The translations under genes were made by a program, and so were the position numbers. Below the pieces are notes generated by a model. It did not search any database, had not been told where the DNA came from, and saw nothing but the letters and a program-made list of their open reading frames with translations. Positions 17,890 through 24,922 of a DNA stretch of 26,066 nucleotides are shown in pieces; position 1 is the first letter of the stretch; each line of letters starts with the position of its first letter. Source of the stretch: an uncultured Balneolaceae bacterium (GTDB lineage Bacteria > Bacteroidota > Rhodothermia > Balneolales > Balneolaceae); NCBI GenBank assembly GCA_938003885.1, contig CALKWT010000141.1:1-26066 (forward strand), in the 5' to 3' direction.

Positions 17890-17965
17890 GGTCACGTTTT
17901 GTATATTGTCTGTCGAGTCAGAAAAGCGTTTCCATAAAACAATGATGAAAAGAAGATAAGGATTT

Positions 17966-18733
17966 ATGAAAATTTTTGTCTGTATTAAACAGGTTCCGGA
18001 TATCGATGCCCCGCTTCATATGAAAGATGGGAAGCTCATTCTGGACGATGACCGCAAAAGCATGAACGCCTATGATGCTTCTGCGGTTGAAGAAGCCCTG
18101 TTACTTGCTGAAAAAGTCCAAGGTTCAGTAGAAGTCGTGCTGGCCGGCCCTGAAGACGCGAATGACACCATACGAAAGGCGCTTGCCATGGGTGCCGGCC
18201 GCGGTACTCATATTGTGGTGAATGAAACAGGTTACGACTCCTATATCCACGCAAAAATCCTTGCAGCCTTTTTTTCGGATCAACAATATGACTATATCTT
18301 CTGCGGCAAACAGAGTCAGGATACCGATGCAGGGCTTACCGGTTCCATGCTCGCAGAACTGCTCTCCCTCCCCTACGTCTCCAACGCGGTGGGAATCTCG
18401 TCTGAAAAAGAGGTCTTGCTGGTCACACGCCAAGGGGACCAGGGACAAGAGATAATCACTCTTCCGTCCCCCGGACTGGTTACCTGCTCCAACGATATGA
18501 ATAACCCTAGAATCCCGGGCCTGAAAGGAATTATGCAGTCTAAAAAGAAACCGGTTGACGTTATCGCCCTGCACGATCTGATTTCCCACATTCCCGACGA
18601 GGATGTATTGACCCGAACTGTTCGTTATGAAGAGAAGCCTGTCCGGAAACCTGGAAAAAAACTTACGGGGGAACCAGAGGAGATCGCCCGCGAACTTGTC
18701 CGGGCGCTCGGCCGTGAAACCACTGTGCTCTGA
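17966..18733 (+). CDS. fixA: Electron transfer flavoprotein beta subunit, FixA/EtfB type
   Basis: 255 residues, full length. It starts MKIFVCIKQVPD, the standard EtfB N-terminus, continues with NAYDASAVEEALLL, and has the nucleotide-site loop GKQSQDTDAGLTGSMLAELLSLPYV, where AMP sits in ordinary ETFs and a second FAD sits in bifurcating ones. The ATG at 17966 has an AAGGA ribosome site 5 bp upstream. With the alpha subunit, FixC-like quinone reductase and FixX-like ferredoxin encoded next, it should belong to a FixABCX complex that splits NADH electrons between quinone and ferredoxin/flavodoxin. No nitrogenase genes are seen here, so the low-potential electrons probably serve another pathway. 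Confidence 0.9.
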   Translation: MKIFVCIKQVPDIDAPLHMKDGKLILDDDRKSMNAYDASAVEEALLLAEKVQGSVEVVLAGPEDANDTIRKALAMGAGRGTHIVVNETGYDSYIHAKILAAFFSDQQYDYIFCGKQSQDTDAGLTGSMLAELLSLPYVSNAVGISSEKEVLLVTRQGDQGQEIITLPSPGLVTCSNDMNNPRIPGLKGIMQSKKKPVDVIALHDLISHIPDEDVLTRTVRYEEKPVRKPGKKLTGEPEEIARELVRALGRETTVL

Positions 18734-18892
18734 TCTCTGAAGCGCTGCATAAACTATGTAGAGTTTTGAACGGTGCAGAGGAGTCCGGATAGAGTGAATA
18801 GAATCAGGTAAGCAGGACGCGTGAGAAATGCACGCGGATTCAACTTTTTAATCATTACATGAAAATGGGACAAACTTCAAAGCACACAATCT
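18734..18892 (+). other. Structured spacer between fixA- and fixB-type genes
   Basis: 159 bp without a gene inside an apparent operon. Two stems stand out: CTGCATA/TATGTAG (18745-18761, 3-nt loop, one G-U pair) and a GC-rich perfect CGCGTG/CACGCG (18818-18836, 7-nt loop) enclosed by GAATC/GATTC (18801-18805, 18837-18841). A TTTTT follows 8 nt after the GC-rich stem. It could tune fixB expression by attenuation or mRNA processing. Confidence 0.4.
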
Positions 18893-19873
18893 ATGAGTAA
18901 CCTTTTAACCGTTCTTACGGTACAAGACGGAAAAATCACACGCGCCTCTTTGGAGGTGTTATCCAGATGTAATGAACTGGCAGAACAGCATCAGCTCCCT
19001 TCCTGCGCCCTGGTTATCACCGATGATAGTTCCGGAATAGCAGATCAGCTCTCTGATTCCGGAGTGGATACCCTCTATACCATCGAACATCCGCTCTTCC
19101 GGAATCCTCTCAATGCCCCTTTGATCACTGCTCTGTCTGAAGTAACCGAGGAGATTCATCCACGTATGGTGGCTTTTGCATCTTCCGAGAGCACCAAAGA
19201 TGTTTTAGGTGCCATTGCCGCACGTAAACAGGCAGCCGCTTTGAGTGATCTGTCAGAATTTGAATTGACAGAAAATGGAGTTAAAGGGAAACGTCCCGTA
19301 ATGGCCTCTAAAATCTACTCTGTAGCAGAAGCATCCGGTTCACCGGTATTTATCTCGGTTCTGAGTGGTTCTTATGAAAGGATAGAAAAAAAGGGGACGC
19401 CGGTTGTAAAACCCATCTCATTCAATTATTCGACGGATAAGGTGGGCACAGTGCTCAGGGAGATCGTGCACTCTGATCCTGGACGAACGGACCTTTCTGA
19501 AGCAGAAGTGATTGTAGCTGCAGGAAGAGGGGTTAAAGATGAGGCCGGACGGCAACTTATTGAAGAACTGGCAACCGTACTGAACGCAAGCATAGGCACC
19601 TCCCGGGCACTTACCGAATCGGGTGCTTATGAGCCGGGCCTCCAGATCGGACAGACGGGCAAGGTTGTCTCTCCCTTCCTCTATATCGGAGTTGGAATAT
19701 CTGGTGCCATCCAACACGTGTCAGGAATGGCCAACAGCAGAATGATTGTCGCAATCAATAACGACCCGGACGCACCTATTTTTCGTATTGCCGATTACGG
19801 CCTCGTCGGGGATCTCTATCAGATTTTGCCCCCTCTGATCGATGAGTTGAAAAAATTCAAAGTGGGAGAGTAG
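18893..19873 (+). CDS. fixB: Electron transfer flavoprotein alpha subunit, FixB/EtfA type
   Basis: 326 residues, full length. The C-terminal half has the classic EtfA FAD-binding block: VAAGRGVKDEAG, TSRALTESGAY, QIGQTGKVVSPFLYIGVGISGAIQHVSGM, VAINNDPDAPIFRIADYGLVGD. The N-terminal Rossmann-like half (GAIAARKQAAALSDL) packs against the beta subunit. It holds the electron-shuttling FAD. It is 159 bp after fixA and 230 bp before fixC, unusually wide for this operon. No good ribosome site precedes the ATG. Confidence 0.93.
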   Translation: MSNLLTVLTVQDGKITRASLEVLSRCNELAEQHQLPSCALVITDDSSGIADQLSDSGVDTLYTIEHPLFRNPLNAPLITALSEVTEEIHPRMVAFASSESTKDVLGAIAARKQAAALSDLSEFELTENGVKGKRPVMASKIYSVAEASGSPVFISVLSGSYERIEKKGTPVVKPISFNYSTDKVGTVLREIVHSDPGRTDLSEAEVIVAAGRGVKDEAGRQLIEELATVLNASIGTSRALTESGAYEPGLQIGQTGKVVSPFLYIGVGISGAIQHVSGMANSRMIVAINNDPDAPIFRIADYGLVGDLYQILPPLIDELKKFKVGE

Positions 19874-20103
19874 AAGTCTGTTTTATGGAGGCTTGCTCAG
19901 TATGCACTTGAGCTGTTTGACAAGTTGACCCGGGCACTCTTCAGGATGGTACCGGGTGAGTACAGCCCGAGTCTGAAAAGTCAGAAAAGAGCTTCATGCC
20001 TCTATCGAATCACCACGGTACAATCGGCAGGATGAAAAGTTCCGGGAGGTTAGGGACGGCATGTCCGAACCTCTATAGATAAAAGGCATTTAAAAAGTTT
20101 AAT
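19874..20103 (+). other. Structured spacer between fixB- and fixC-type genes
   Basis: 230 bp with three hairpins in a row on the coding strand. 19931-19969: CGGGC-ACTC pairing with GAGT-(aca)-GCCCG. 19972-19985: TCTGA-aaag-TCAGA. 20046-20073: GAGGTT and AACCTC closing an inner GGAC/GTCC with a 5-nt loop, 30 nt before the fixC ATG. None is followed by a T-run, so these look more like leader or processing structures than terminators. No supported reading frame was found. Confidence 0.45.
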
Positions 20104-21429
20104 ATGGATGACAAATTCGATTGTATCGTTGTAGGAGCAGGAGTGGCGGGTCTGTCCGCCGCGCTGACCCTGGCCCGGAATAATCTGAAATTCCTCCTGA
20201 TAGAAAAGGGTAAATTTCCGGGATCTAAAAACGTCTCGGGTGGTGTTCTCTGGGGAAGTGACCTTGCAAAACTGGTCCCTTCCTACTGGGAAGATCCGAA
20301 TGCAGGATGGGAGCGATTTATAAATCATCGCAGGCTCACCTTCCTGGATAAGGAGTCCTCATTTTCCATCGATTTCAAATCAACCCATTTTAACAGCCCT
20401 CCCTATAGCGGAGTCGTCGTATTGAGATCCAGATTCGACCGCTGGCTCGCTGATAAAGTGGAACAGGCGATAGCCGAAAGTGACTATGCGATGGATTCCT
20501 TCCTGGCTACCAATATTCTTGTTGAGGAGCTGGTCGAGGAGCAGGGCAAGGTGGTGGGTATTCGTGCAGGTAATGAAACTTTCTATGCGGATTCGGTTAT
20601 CCTGGCGGAAGGGGTCAATAATCTTCTGACCCGGCAGGCGGGGCTACAGAGCTCCTACGTTCCAGCAGATCATATACTTACAGGTGTTAAAGAGGTTATA
20701 AGGTTCGACAGAAAGCAACTTGAAGACCGTTTCCAGTTAAATGGTCTGAGCGGAATGAGCAACGAGTTTGTTGGCTATGCCACCAACGGTGTAGAGGGAG
20801 GGGGATTTCTCTATACGAACCGGGACTCCATCTCTTTGGGCCTGGTCCTGGGACTAAAAGACCTCAGAAATAAAGGTCAGACACCCTACGACCTGCTGAA
20901 TCATTTTAAGCAGCACCCGGTGATTTCAGATACTATCCGGGGAGGAGAGATTGTGGAATACTCTGCTCATGTGGTCTCCTCGGGAGATCGGCGGCTTATC
21001 CCTGAAAAGCTCTATAAACCGGGGCTCTTGATATGCGGTGAGGCAGCAAACTTATTGATGAATGCGGGGAGAGCGATACAGGGAATGGATTATGCGATGC
21101 GGTCGGGAATCATGGCGGCGGAGACAGTGGTGAAGGCGAAAGGGAAAGGCGATTTTGGAAACAGCACCCTGAAAAAGTATCAGGAAGCTCTGGATGAGAG
21201 CTATGTAATGAAGGATATTCGAAATTTCCAGGATGCTGTAGAGCTGCTCCACGACCCGGCTATTAGAGAGAGTATCCCCAATCTGATTTGTGATTTCGGA
21301 CGCAACTTCTTTCAGATACGGAATGAACCAACACGCAAGGCGCGTCATCTGTTCAGCCAGTCCGTCAGACGACACAGTTCCTGGCGTGAACTGTTAAAAA
21401 TCGGTTTCAAAGGCGCAAAATCGATGTAA
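20104..21429 (+). CDS. fixC: FixC-like FAD-dependent oxidoreductase (ETF-quinone oxidoreductase family)
   Basis: 441 residues, matching FixC length. The N-terminal FAD-binding motif is VVGAGVAGLSAAL (Gly11, Gly13, Gly16), followed by LIEKGKFPGSKNVSGGVLWG, which is highly typical of FixC/ETF-QO. Other marks are GVKEVI, LGLVLGL, GLLICGEAANLLMNAGRAIQGMDYAMRSGIMAAETV. It takes electrons from the FixAB flavoprotein and delivers them to membrane quinone. The iron-sulfur centre that is fused in mitochondrial ETF-QO is supplied here by the separate fixX gene, 77 bp downstream. It follows a hairpin-rich 230-bp spacer. Confidence 0.93.
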   Translation: MDDKFDCIVVGAGVAGLSAALTLARNNLKFLLIEKGKFPGSKNVSGGVLWGSDLAKLVPSYWEDPNAGWERFINHRRLTFLDKESSFSIDFKSTHFNSPPYSGVVVLRSRFDRWLADKVEQAIAESDYAMDSFLATNILVEELVEEQGKVVGIRAGNETFYADSVILAEGVNNLLTRQAGLQSSYVPADHILTGVKEVIRFDRKQLEDRFQLNGLSGMSNEFVGYATNGVEGGGFLYTNRDSISLGLVLGLKDLRNKGQTPYDLLNHFKQHPVISDTIRGGEIVEYSAHVVSSGDRRLIPEKLYKPGLLICGEAANLLMNAGRAIQGMDYAMRSGIMAAETVVKAKGKGDFGNSTLKKYQEALDESYVMKDIRNFQDAVELLHDPAIRESIPNLICDFGRNFFQIRNEPTRKARHLFSQSVRRHSSWRELLKIGFKGAKSM

Positions 21430-21506
21430 CAGGGTGACGTTATCAATTTAGATCTTTCTCATTCACGACACTCTTACAGAGCTGTAAACTCAAAACCAGA
21501 AGAATA

Positions 21507-21809
21507 ATGAAGATAGCAACACTCTCCGAACGACTCAGCCTGGTCAGCTACCGCAATCAGGGGTTATCAGATTTCCAGCCCCATATCAGAGTGGATACAG
21601 AGATCTGCAACTCTGTCTGTCCCCACCACTGCACCACCTACGTCTGTCCGGCAAATTGCTATACAAAAGATGAACAGGGCCTCGTGCATTTTCAGGTAGA
21701 AGATTGCATAGAGTGCGGCACCTGTATGTACGCATGCGATCAGGGAGCCGTAACATGGGAGTTTCCGCATCCTGAAAACGGGCGGGGAGTCACATGGAAC
21801 TTCGGGTAA
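21507..21809 (+). CDS. fixX: FixX-like ferredoxin
   Basis: 100 residues. Cys at 34, 38, 42, 47 and 51 (CNSVCPHHCTTYVCPANC) and at 67, 70, 73 and 77 (CIECGTCMYAC), followed by the typical FixX ending TWEFPHPENGRGVTW. It is the electron carrier that binds FixC and completes the FixABCX complex. An AGAAG ribosome site precedes the ATG. It is the last gene of the unit; the downstream gene is convergent, 123 bp away. Confidence 0.92.
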   Translation: MKIATLSERLSLVSYRNQGLSDFQPHIRVDTEICNSVCPHHCTTYVCPANCYTKDEQGLVHFQVEDCIECGTCMYACDQGAVTWEFPHPENGRGVTWNFG

Positions 21810-21932
21810 GCTCACTTCAGCAGAGATAGATTAATGAATAGCCTGGCTCTGCGATCTTCTGCGGCAGGCCAGCGCCATACCCGATATCGAAAACTCAACG
21901 TACAGCGGTGGAATAAACCCGGCCTGGCAGAA
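21810..21932. other. Convergent intergenic region with inverted repeats
   Basis: Between the ends of fixX (+) and the Trm112-like gene (-). GCCTG/CAGGC arms occur around the sequence near 21841-21870, and a CAGGCC/GGCCTG pair is spread over about 60 nt. It may act as a bidirectional terminator, but there is no clean stem plus T-run on either strand. Confidence 0.25.
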
Positions 21933-22220
21933 CTATTCGCCGCCCTCCTCCTGCAACTCCCCAAGTAAAAAAGTACCCTCCTTACTCCCATCCAGATGGA
22001 GGCCCCACTTTTTCAGCGTCGCACCTTCTATTGCCTTGTCCCGGTATTCATCCGGAGTCATGATAGGAATCCCGTAAATGACGGGATAATATCTTCGGCA
22101 GGATGTGCAGGTTAACAGAGCCTCAATAATCTCCCCATCCTCCTGTTTTGCGAAAATTTTCATATCCAGATCGCTCTTATCGATCGGGCAGCATAGTTTT
22201 TTTGCAAATGATTCAGTCAT
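21933..22220 (-). CDS. Trm112-like zinc-ribbon protein
   Basis: 95 residues. The pattern LCCPIDKSDL (Cys10/Cys11) ... LTCTSCRRYYPVIYGIPIM (Cys38, Cys41) matches Trm112/UPF0434 proteins, in which a small zinc-ribbon-like fold ends in YP-(I/V)-x-x-GIP-x-M. The second Cys of the first pair is replaced by Asp14, as in some bacterial members, so zinc binding may be partial. In eukaryotes and archaea Trm112 binds and activates class I methyltransferases acting on tRNA, rRNA and release factors. A class I methyltransferase begins this same operon, making it the natural candidate partner. It starts 10 bp after the ThiE-like gene. Confidence 0.75.
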   Translation of the reverse strand: MTESFAKKLCCPIDKSDLDMKIFAKQEDGEIIEALLTCTSCRRYYPVIYGIPIMTPDEYRDKAIEGATLKKWGLHLDGSKEGTFLLGELQEEGGE

Positions 22221-22230
22221 AATATCTAAT

Positions 22231-22890
22231 TCAGATGTTGAAAAGTCTTGTAATTTGTTTCTTATAAGCTTCTGTATTTTTTCCCGGACTCTCTGAACCG
22301 AGGATCCCCGATATAACGGCTACACCGCTGATAGGTAGCTCCGTTAGTTCAGGAAGATTTTCCGGTGTGATTCCGCCCGAAACAAATAGCGGCAGATCGG
22401 TAATTTCCCTCGCTTTTTTTACGGTTTGAGCATCTACGATTTCACAGCTGCCCGCTGATGAAGAGGGAAACATCGAACAGAAGGAGATATAATCCGCTCT
22501 CTTCTGATTTGCCCAGCGGATAATCTCCAGGTCATTGCTGCAGGTAATCCCCAGGATAAAGTCCCGGTGGAGCGCCTCCCGGATCTTCCCGATGTCAGCG
22601 GGGACCTTATCAAAGTGGACACCATCCAAATCGGTGGTTTTCAGCAGTTCCCACTCTTCGTTGATTAGAACGGGACTCCCATAGGGTCGGGCCAGGGCCA
22701 TGACTTCAGAGATCAATTTCTCCTTTTGAACCCTGTCAAATGAGGAGGGCCAGTGATTCCATATCTGAACAACCTGAACCCCCGCAAAAAGGGCTTCATC
22801 CAGTTTATAAAGCAACTCCTTCTTATCCATAGAGGGGTCCGCCACGAGATAGAGGCCACCTGTAAGATCTTTTTTATTTTTTTGTTTCAT
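22231..22890 (-). CDS. ThiE/TenI-superfamily protein with altered active site
   Basis: 219 residues from the ATG at 22890, which overlaps the upstream stop (TAATG) and has AGGA 8 bp before it; a start at 22899 adds three residues. The TIM-barrel pattern of thiamine-phosphate synthase is clear: GLYLVADPS, AGVQVVQIW, VLINEE, DLDGVHFDK, LGITCSN, ADYISFCSMFPSSS, LFVSGGITPENL, GVAVISGIL. By eye the residues that hold HMP-pyrophosphate in B. subtilis ThiE are not kept: the QxRxK segment reads QIWNH (Trp44, His46 for Arg, Lys), the following Asn-Asp reads Asn77-Glu78, and the Thr/Lys loop reads PSSSAGSCE. It may be a divergent thiamine-phosphate synthase, a TenI-like thiazole enzyme, or something new. 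TPP-riboswitch control supports a thiamine link. Confidence 0.8.
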   Translation of the reverse strand: MKQKNKKDLTGGLYLVADPSMDKKELLYKLDEALFAGVQVVQIWNHWPSSFDRVQKEKLISEVMALARPYGSPVLINEEWELLKTTDLDGVHFDKVPADIGKIREALHRDFILGITCSNDLEIIRWANQKRADYISFCSMFPSSSAGSCEIVDAQTVKKAREITDLPLFVSGGITPENLPELTELPISGVAVISGILGSESPGKNTEAYKKQITRLFNI

Positions 22891-23954
22891 TACGTCCATC
22901 CTGAACTCAGTGCTCTGTAATAGGCGTTCCAGTAGGGATCGACTCCATCAAAATCAAACCCTTTCACCTCCCCGTTTTCAACTATTTTCCGCCCGGCAGC
23001 CGGCTCGGTCATCCTCCCCACAGCTGTAGCGGGAATGGAGTGGTTTTGAAGGTGCCGGATCAATCTTTGCTCCGACCCCGGTTTAACCGCCATGATCATC
23101 GAACCGGCTCCAACGGATAGTCTATGGTCAAACTTGAAAAGTTGTGCAATTCGCCTTGGTGCCACCGAAGATGGAATTTTATGGTCCTCTACCCGGAATC
23201 CGCATCCCGAAGCCTCGGCCATCTCAGAGATCGCACCCAGCACACCTCCTTCGGTCACATCATGCATCGCCTTTATCTCCTCTTTTTGTTTAAGCACCTT
23301 AACCGCTTCGAGTGCATCGGGTAAGGAAGATGTTCTATAAAAATTATCACAAGCTATATTATAAATTTCATGACCCAGATTCTTTTTAACTGTATCGGGA
23401 AAACTCATCGCCAGGATAGCCGTGGAGTTAAGAGCAGTCTCTTTGGTAACCACAATGACATCTCCCGGCTCCGCACCATCGCTGGTGATAATCTGGTCCA
23501 GCGGAGCTTTCAAGAACATCGTCCCCCCACCGGGAATCGTAGAGTTCTGGCCTGGTATCTGTCCGGTATGCCCCCCCGTTATCGCTACACCGGCCTCCTC
23601 GCAAAACTGGTGAATATATTTCCAATACTCGCTGAACTGATCCCGGGTGGTATCAGGAGACAGATTGAGGACAAACTGTGCATATTGGGGAGGAAAACCG
23701 GTTGTGGCCATATCATTCACAAGCAACTGTACCGAGAGCCATGCAGACTCTCTCAGCCCCAGAGAAGGTATCAGAGAGAGCGGATCACTGGACACAGCCA
23801 GGCCCAGGTTATTCCCAAGATCGATGACCGCTGTATCCACACCAAAGGCAGGCCCTTTTACAACCTCCTTCCGTACTTTTCCTCTGTAAGGAAGAAGTAG
23901 TTGCCTGAATGGATCCATTCCAATCTTTCCGGAGTTGTTGCTAAAAGCACTCAT
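22890..23954 (-). CDS. AIR synthase-superfamily (ThiL/HypE-like) ATP-dependent protein
   Basis: 354 residues from the ATG at 23954, which overlaps the methyltransferase stop (ATGA); the frame stays open 33 codons upstream, but that part lies inside the methyltransferase gene. N-terminal ATP/metal segments: FGVD-TAVID (Asp40), SSDPLS (Asp57), VNDMATTG (Asp81), ITGGHTGQIPGQNST ... GGGT (126-145). C-terminal domain: HDVTEGGVLGAISEMAEASGCG (231-252). The superfamily includes PurM, ThiL (thiamine-phosphate kinase), SelD and HypE. Here GGDT of ThiL reads GGHT, and the chain lacks the C-terminal Pro-Arg-Ile-Cys of HypE, so neither name can be given safely. Beside a ThiE-like gene and under a TPP riboswitch, a ThiL-like kinase role is the simplest guess. 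Confidence 0.8.
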   Translation of the reverse strand: MSAFSNNSGKIGMDPFRQLLLPYRGKVRKEVVKGPAFGVDTAVIDLGNNLGLAVSSDPLSLIPSLGLRESAWLSVQLLVNDMATTGFPPQYAQFVLNLSPDTTRDQFSEYWKYIHQFCEEAGVAITGGHTGQIPGQNSTIPGGGTMFLKAPLDQIITSDGAEPGDVIVVTKETALNSTAILAMSFPDTVKKNLGHEIYNIACDNFYRTSSLPDALEAVKVLKQKEEIKAMHDVTEGGVLGAISEMAEASGCGFRVEDHKIPSSVAPRRIAQLFKFDHRLSVGAGSMIMAVKPGSEQRLIRHLQNHSIPATAVGRMTEPAAGRKIVENGEVKGFDFDGVDPYWNAYYRALSSGWT

Positions 23955-24679
23955 TCTACATCCGTCATTTTTACATGGAGCCCGAAGAAATCTCCGACAG
24001 GAAGGCCCCACTGCTGTATGGGGAACCATCTGGGAAGCCCGGTTGCAGTCCACTGTATCTCATAAAGTCGGCCTTTGAGCGCAGTATGAATCGTCTCGAT
24101 CAGTCTCTTTGGCGTGTAGAAGTTGGCGGTTACATAATATTCATTTTTTCCGAACCCTTGCTGAATTCTGCGGCGTAATACTTTGGGGGAGTTACGGTTC
24201 ATGATTCCAAAAACAATACCATACCTTCCCACCCGCACTGCTTCACGGATAACCTTTACAGGCTCCTTGTAATAGGCAAAGGTGTTCACAAACGCCAGCA
24301 CATCAAAACTCCCATCTCTAAACGGCATGTGATGCGAATCTGCCAGAGCCAGATCCCCGTTAAACAGGTGAGCCCCCTGGCCTAACATGAACGGGGAGAT
24401 ATCTGCACCAGAGGCTTCGATACCAATCTCATGCCACCATCGGGTGAAGCGGGTTGTCCCGCATCCGAACTCAAGCAAGGTCTCTACCCTTTCATCCTTT
24501 TTAATTAGTTTTGCAAGGGTTTTCTTCTGCCAAATTTCGGCTCTCTTGTACCGCGTTTCGTAATATTGCTCATACTTGTCGGTGTACTCCCGATTAAAAA
24601 ACCACTCGGTGCGATCCTGCCACTGGGTGAGCTGCCTGGTAACTCGGTTGAACTGTTTCTTCTGTAGGTCACTCATCAT
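23951..24679 (-). CDS. Class I SAM-dependent methyltransferase
   Basis: 242 residues. Motif I is LLEFGCGTTRFTRWW (Gly72, Gly74), the acidic end of strand 2 is in SGADISPFML (Asp93), and the next block is ADSHHMPFRDGSFDVLAF, all standard for methyltransferase family 11/25. The C-terminal half (RRRIQQGFGKNEYYVTANFYTPKRL ... GLPRWFPIQQWGLPVGDFFGLHV) gives no substrate clue. It is the first gene after a TPP riboswitch and overlaps the AIR synthase-like gene by 4 bp. The substrate could be a thiamine-related small molecule or, given the Trm112-like protein in the operon, RNA or protein. ATG codons at 24679 and 24676 are both possible; GAGAAG sits immediately before them. Confidence 0.85.
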   Translation of the reverse strand: MMSDLQKKQFNRVTRQLTQWQDRTEWFFNREYTDKYEQYYETRYKRAEIWQKKTLAKLIKKDERVETLLEFGCGTTRFTRWWHEIGIEASGADISPFMLGQGAHLFNGDLALADSHHMPFRDGSFDVLAFVNTFAYYKEPVKVIREAVRVGRYGIVFGIMNRNSPKVLRRRIQQGFGKNEYYVTANFYTPKRLIETIHTALKGRLYEIQWTATGLPRWFPIQQWGLPVGDFFGLHVKMTDVE

Positions 24680-24739
24680 CTTCTCAATTTAAAATTCACT
24701 TTACAGAAGGGAGTGGCCGTCAGGCTAAAGGCGGGTATC

Positions 24740-24754
24740 TGATGCGTTGCATCA
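24740..24754 (-). other. Hairpin in the riboswitch expression platform
   Basis: Perfect 6-bp stem TGATGC/GCATCA with a 3-nt loop, 10 nt after the aptamer P1 on the minus strand and about 60 nt before the methyltransferase start. No T-run follows, so it is not a canonical intrinsic terminator. Confidence 0.4.
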
Positions 24755-24763
24755 AATGTTATG

Positions 24764-24848
24764 TTGTAATTCCTACGCCGGCATTATCCGGATCAGGTTC
24801 CCGGGTTTGATCTCAGCCTGATTTATTCTATCAAGCACCCCTTCACGC
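24764..24848 (-). promoter_or_regulatory. TPP riboswitch (THI element)
   Basis: Read on the minus strand, the conserved aptamer order is complete: GGGGTGC, then GCTGAGATCAAACCC, then GAACCTGATCCGG, then TAATGCCGGCGTAGGAA. P1 can close with GTGA (24843-24846) and TTAC (24766-24769). The core differs from the E. coli thiM aptamer at few positions. It controls the minus-strand operon that starts at 24679. Between aptamer and start codon is a TGATGC/GCATCA hairpin (24740-24754) with no T-run, so control may be at translation or by a longer alternative fold; this is inference. Confidence 0.95.
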
Positions 24849-24922
24849 TCCAAAATAACAATTTTTTTTGGATTATTAAATATTGAGAGGATAAAGGTAC
24901 AGAAGAGTGTAACCGGATCGCG

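Noticed and set aside
22890..23954. Calling the AIR synthase-like gene hypE
   Set aside because: There are no other hyp genes nearby, the C-terminal Pro-Arg-Ile-Cys is missing and the operon is under a TPP riboswitch.
23955..24053. 33-codon upstream extension of the AIR synthase-like reading frame
   Set aside because: It lies inside the methyltransferase gene and has no family similarity; the ATG at 23954 overlaps the methyltransferase stop in the usual ATGA manner.
24850..24871. CCAAAA/TTTTGG inverted repeat as terminator of the upstream GGT gene
   Set aside because: No T-run follows it on the minus strand and the stem is AT-rich with a 10-nt loop; it lies just before the riboswitch aptamer and may simply be AT-rich leader DNA.
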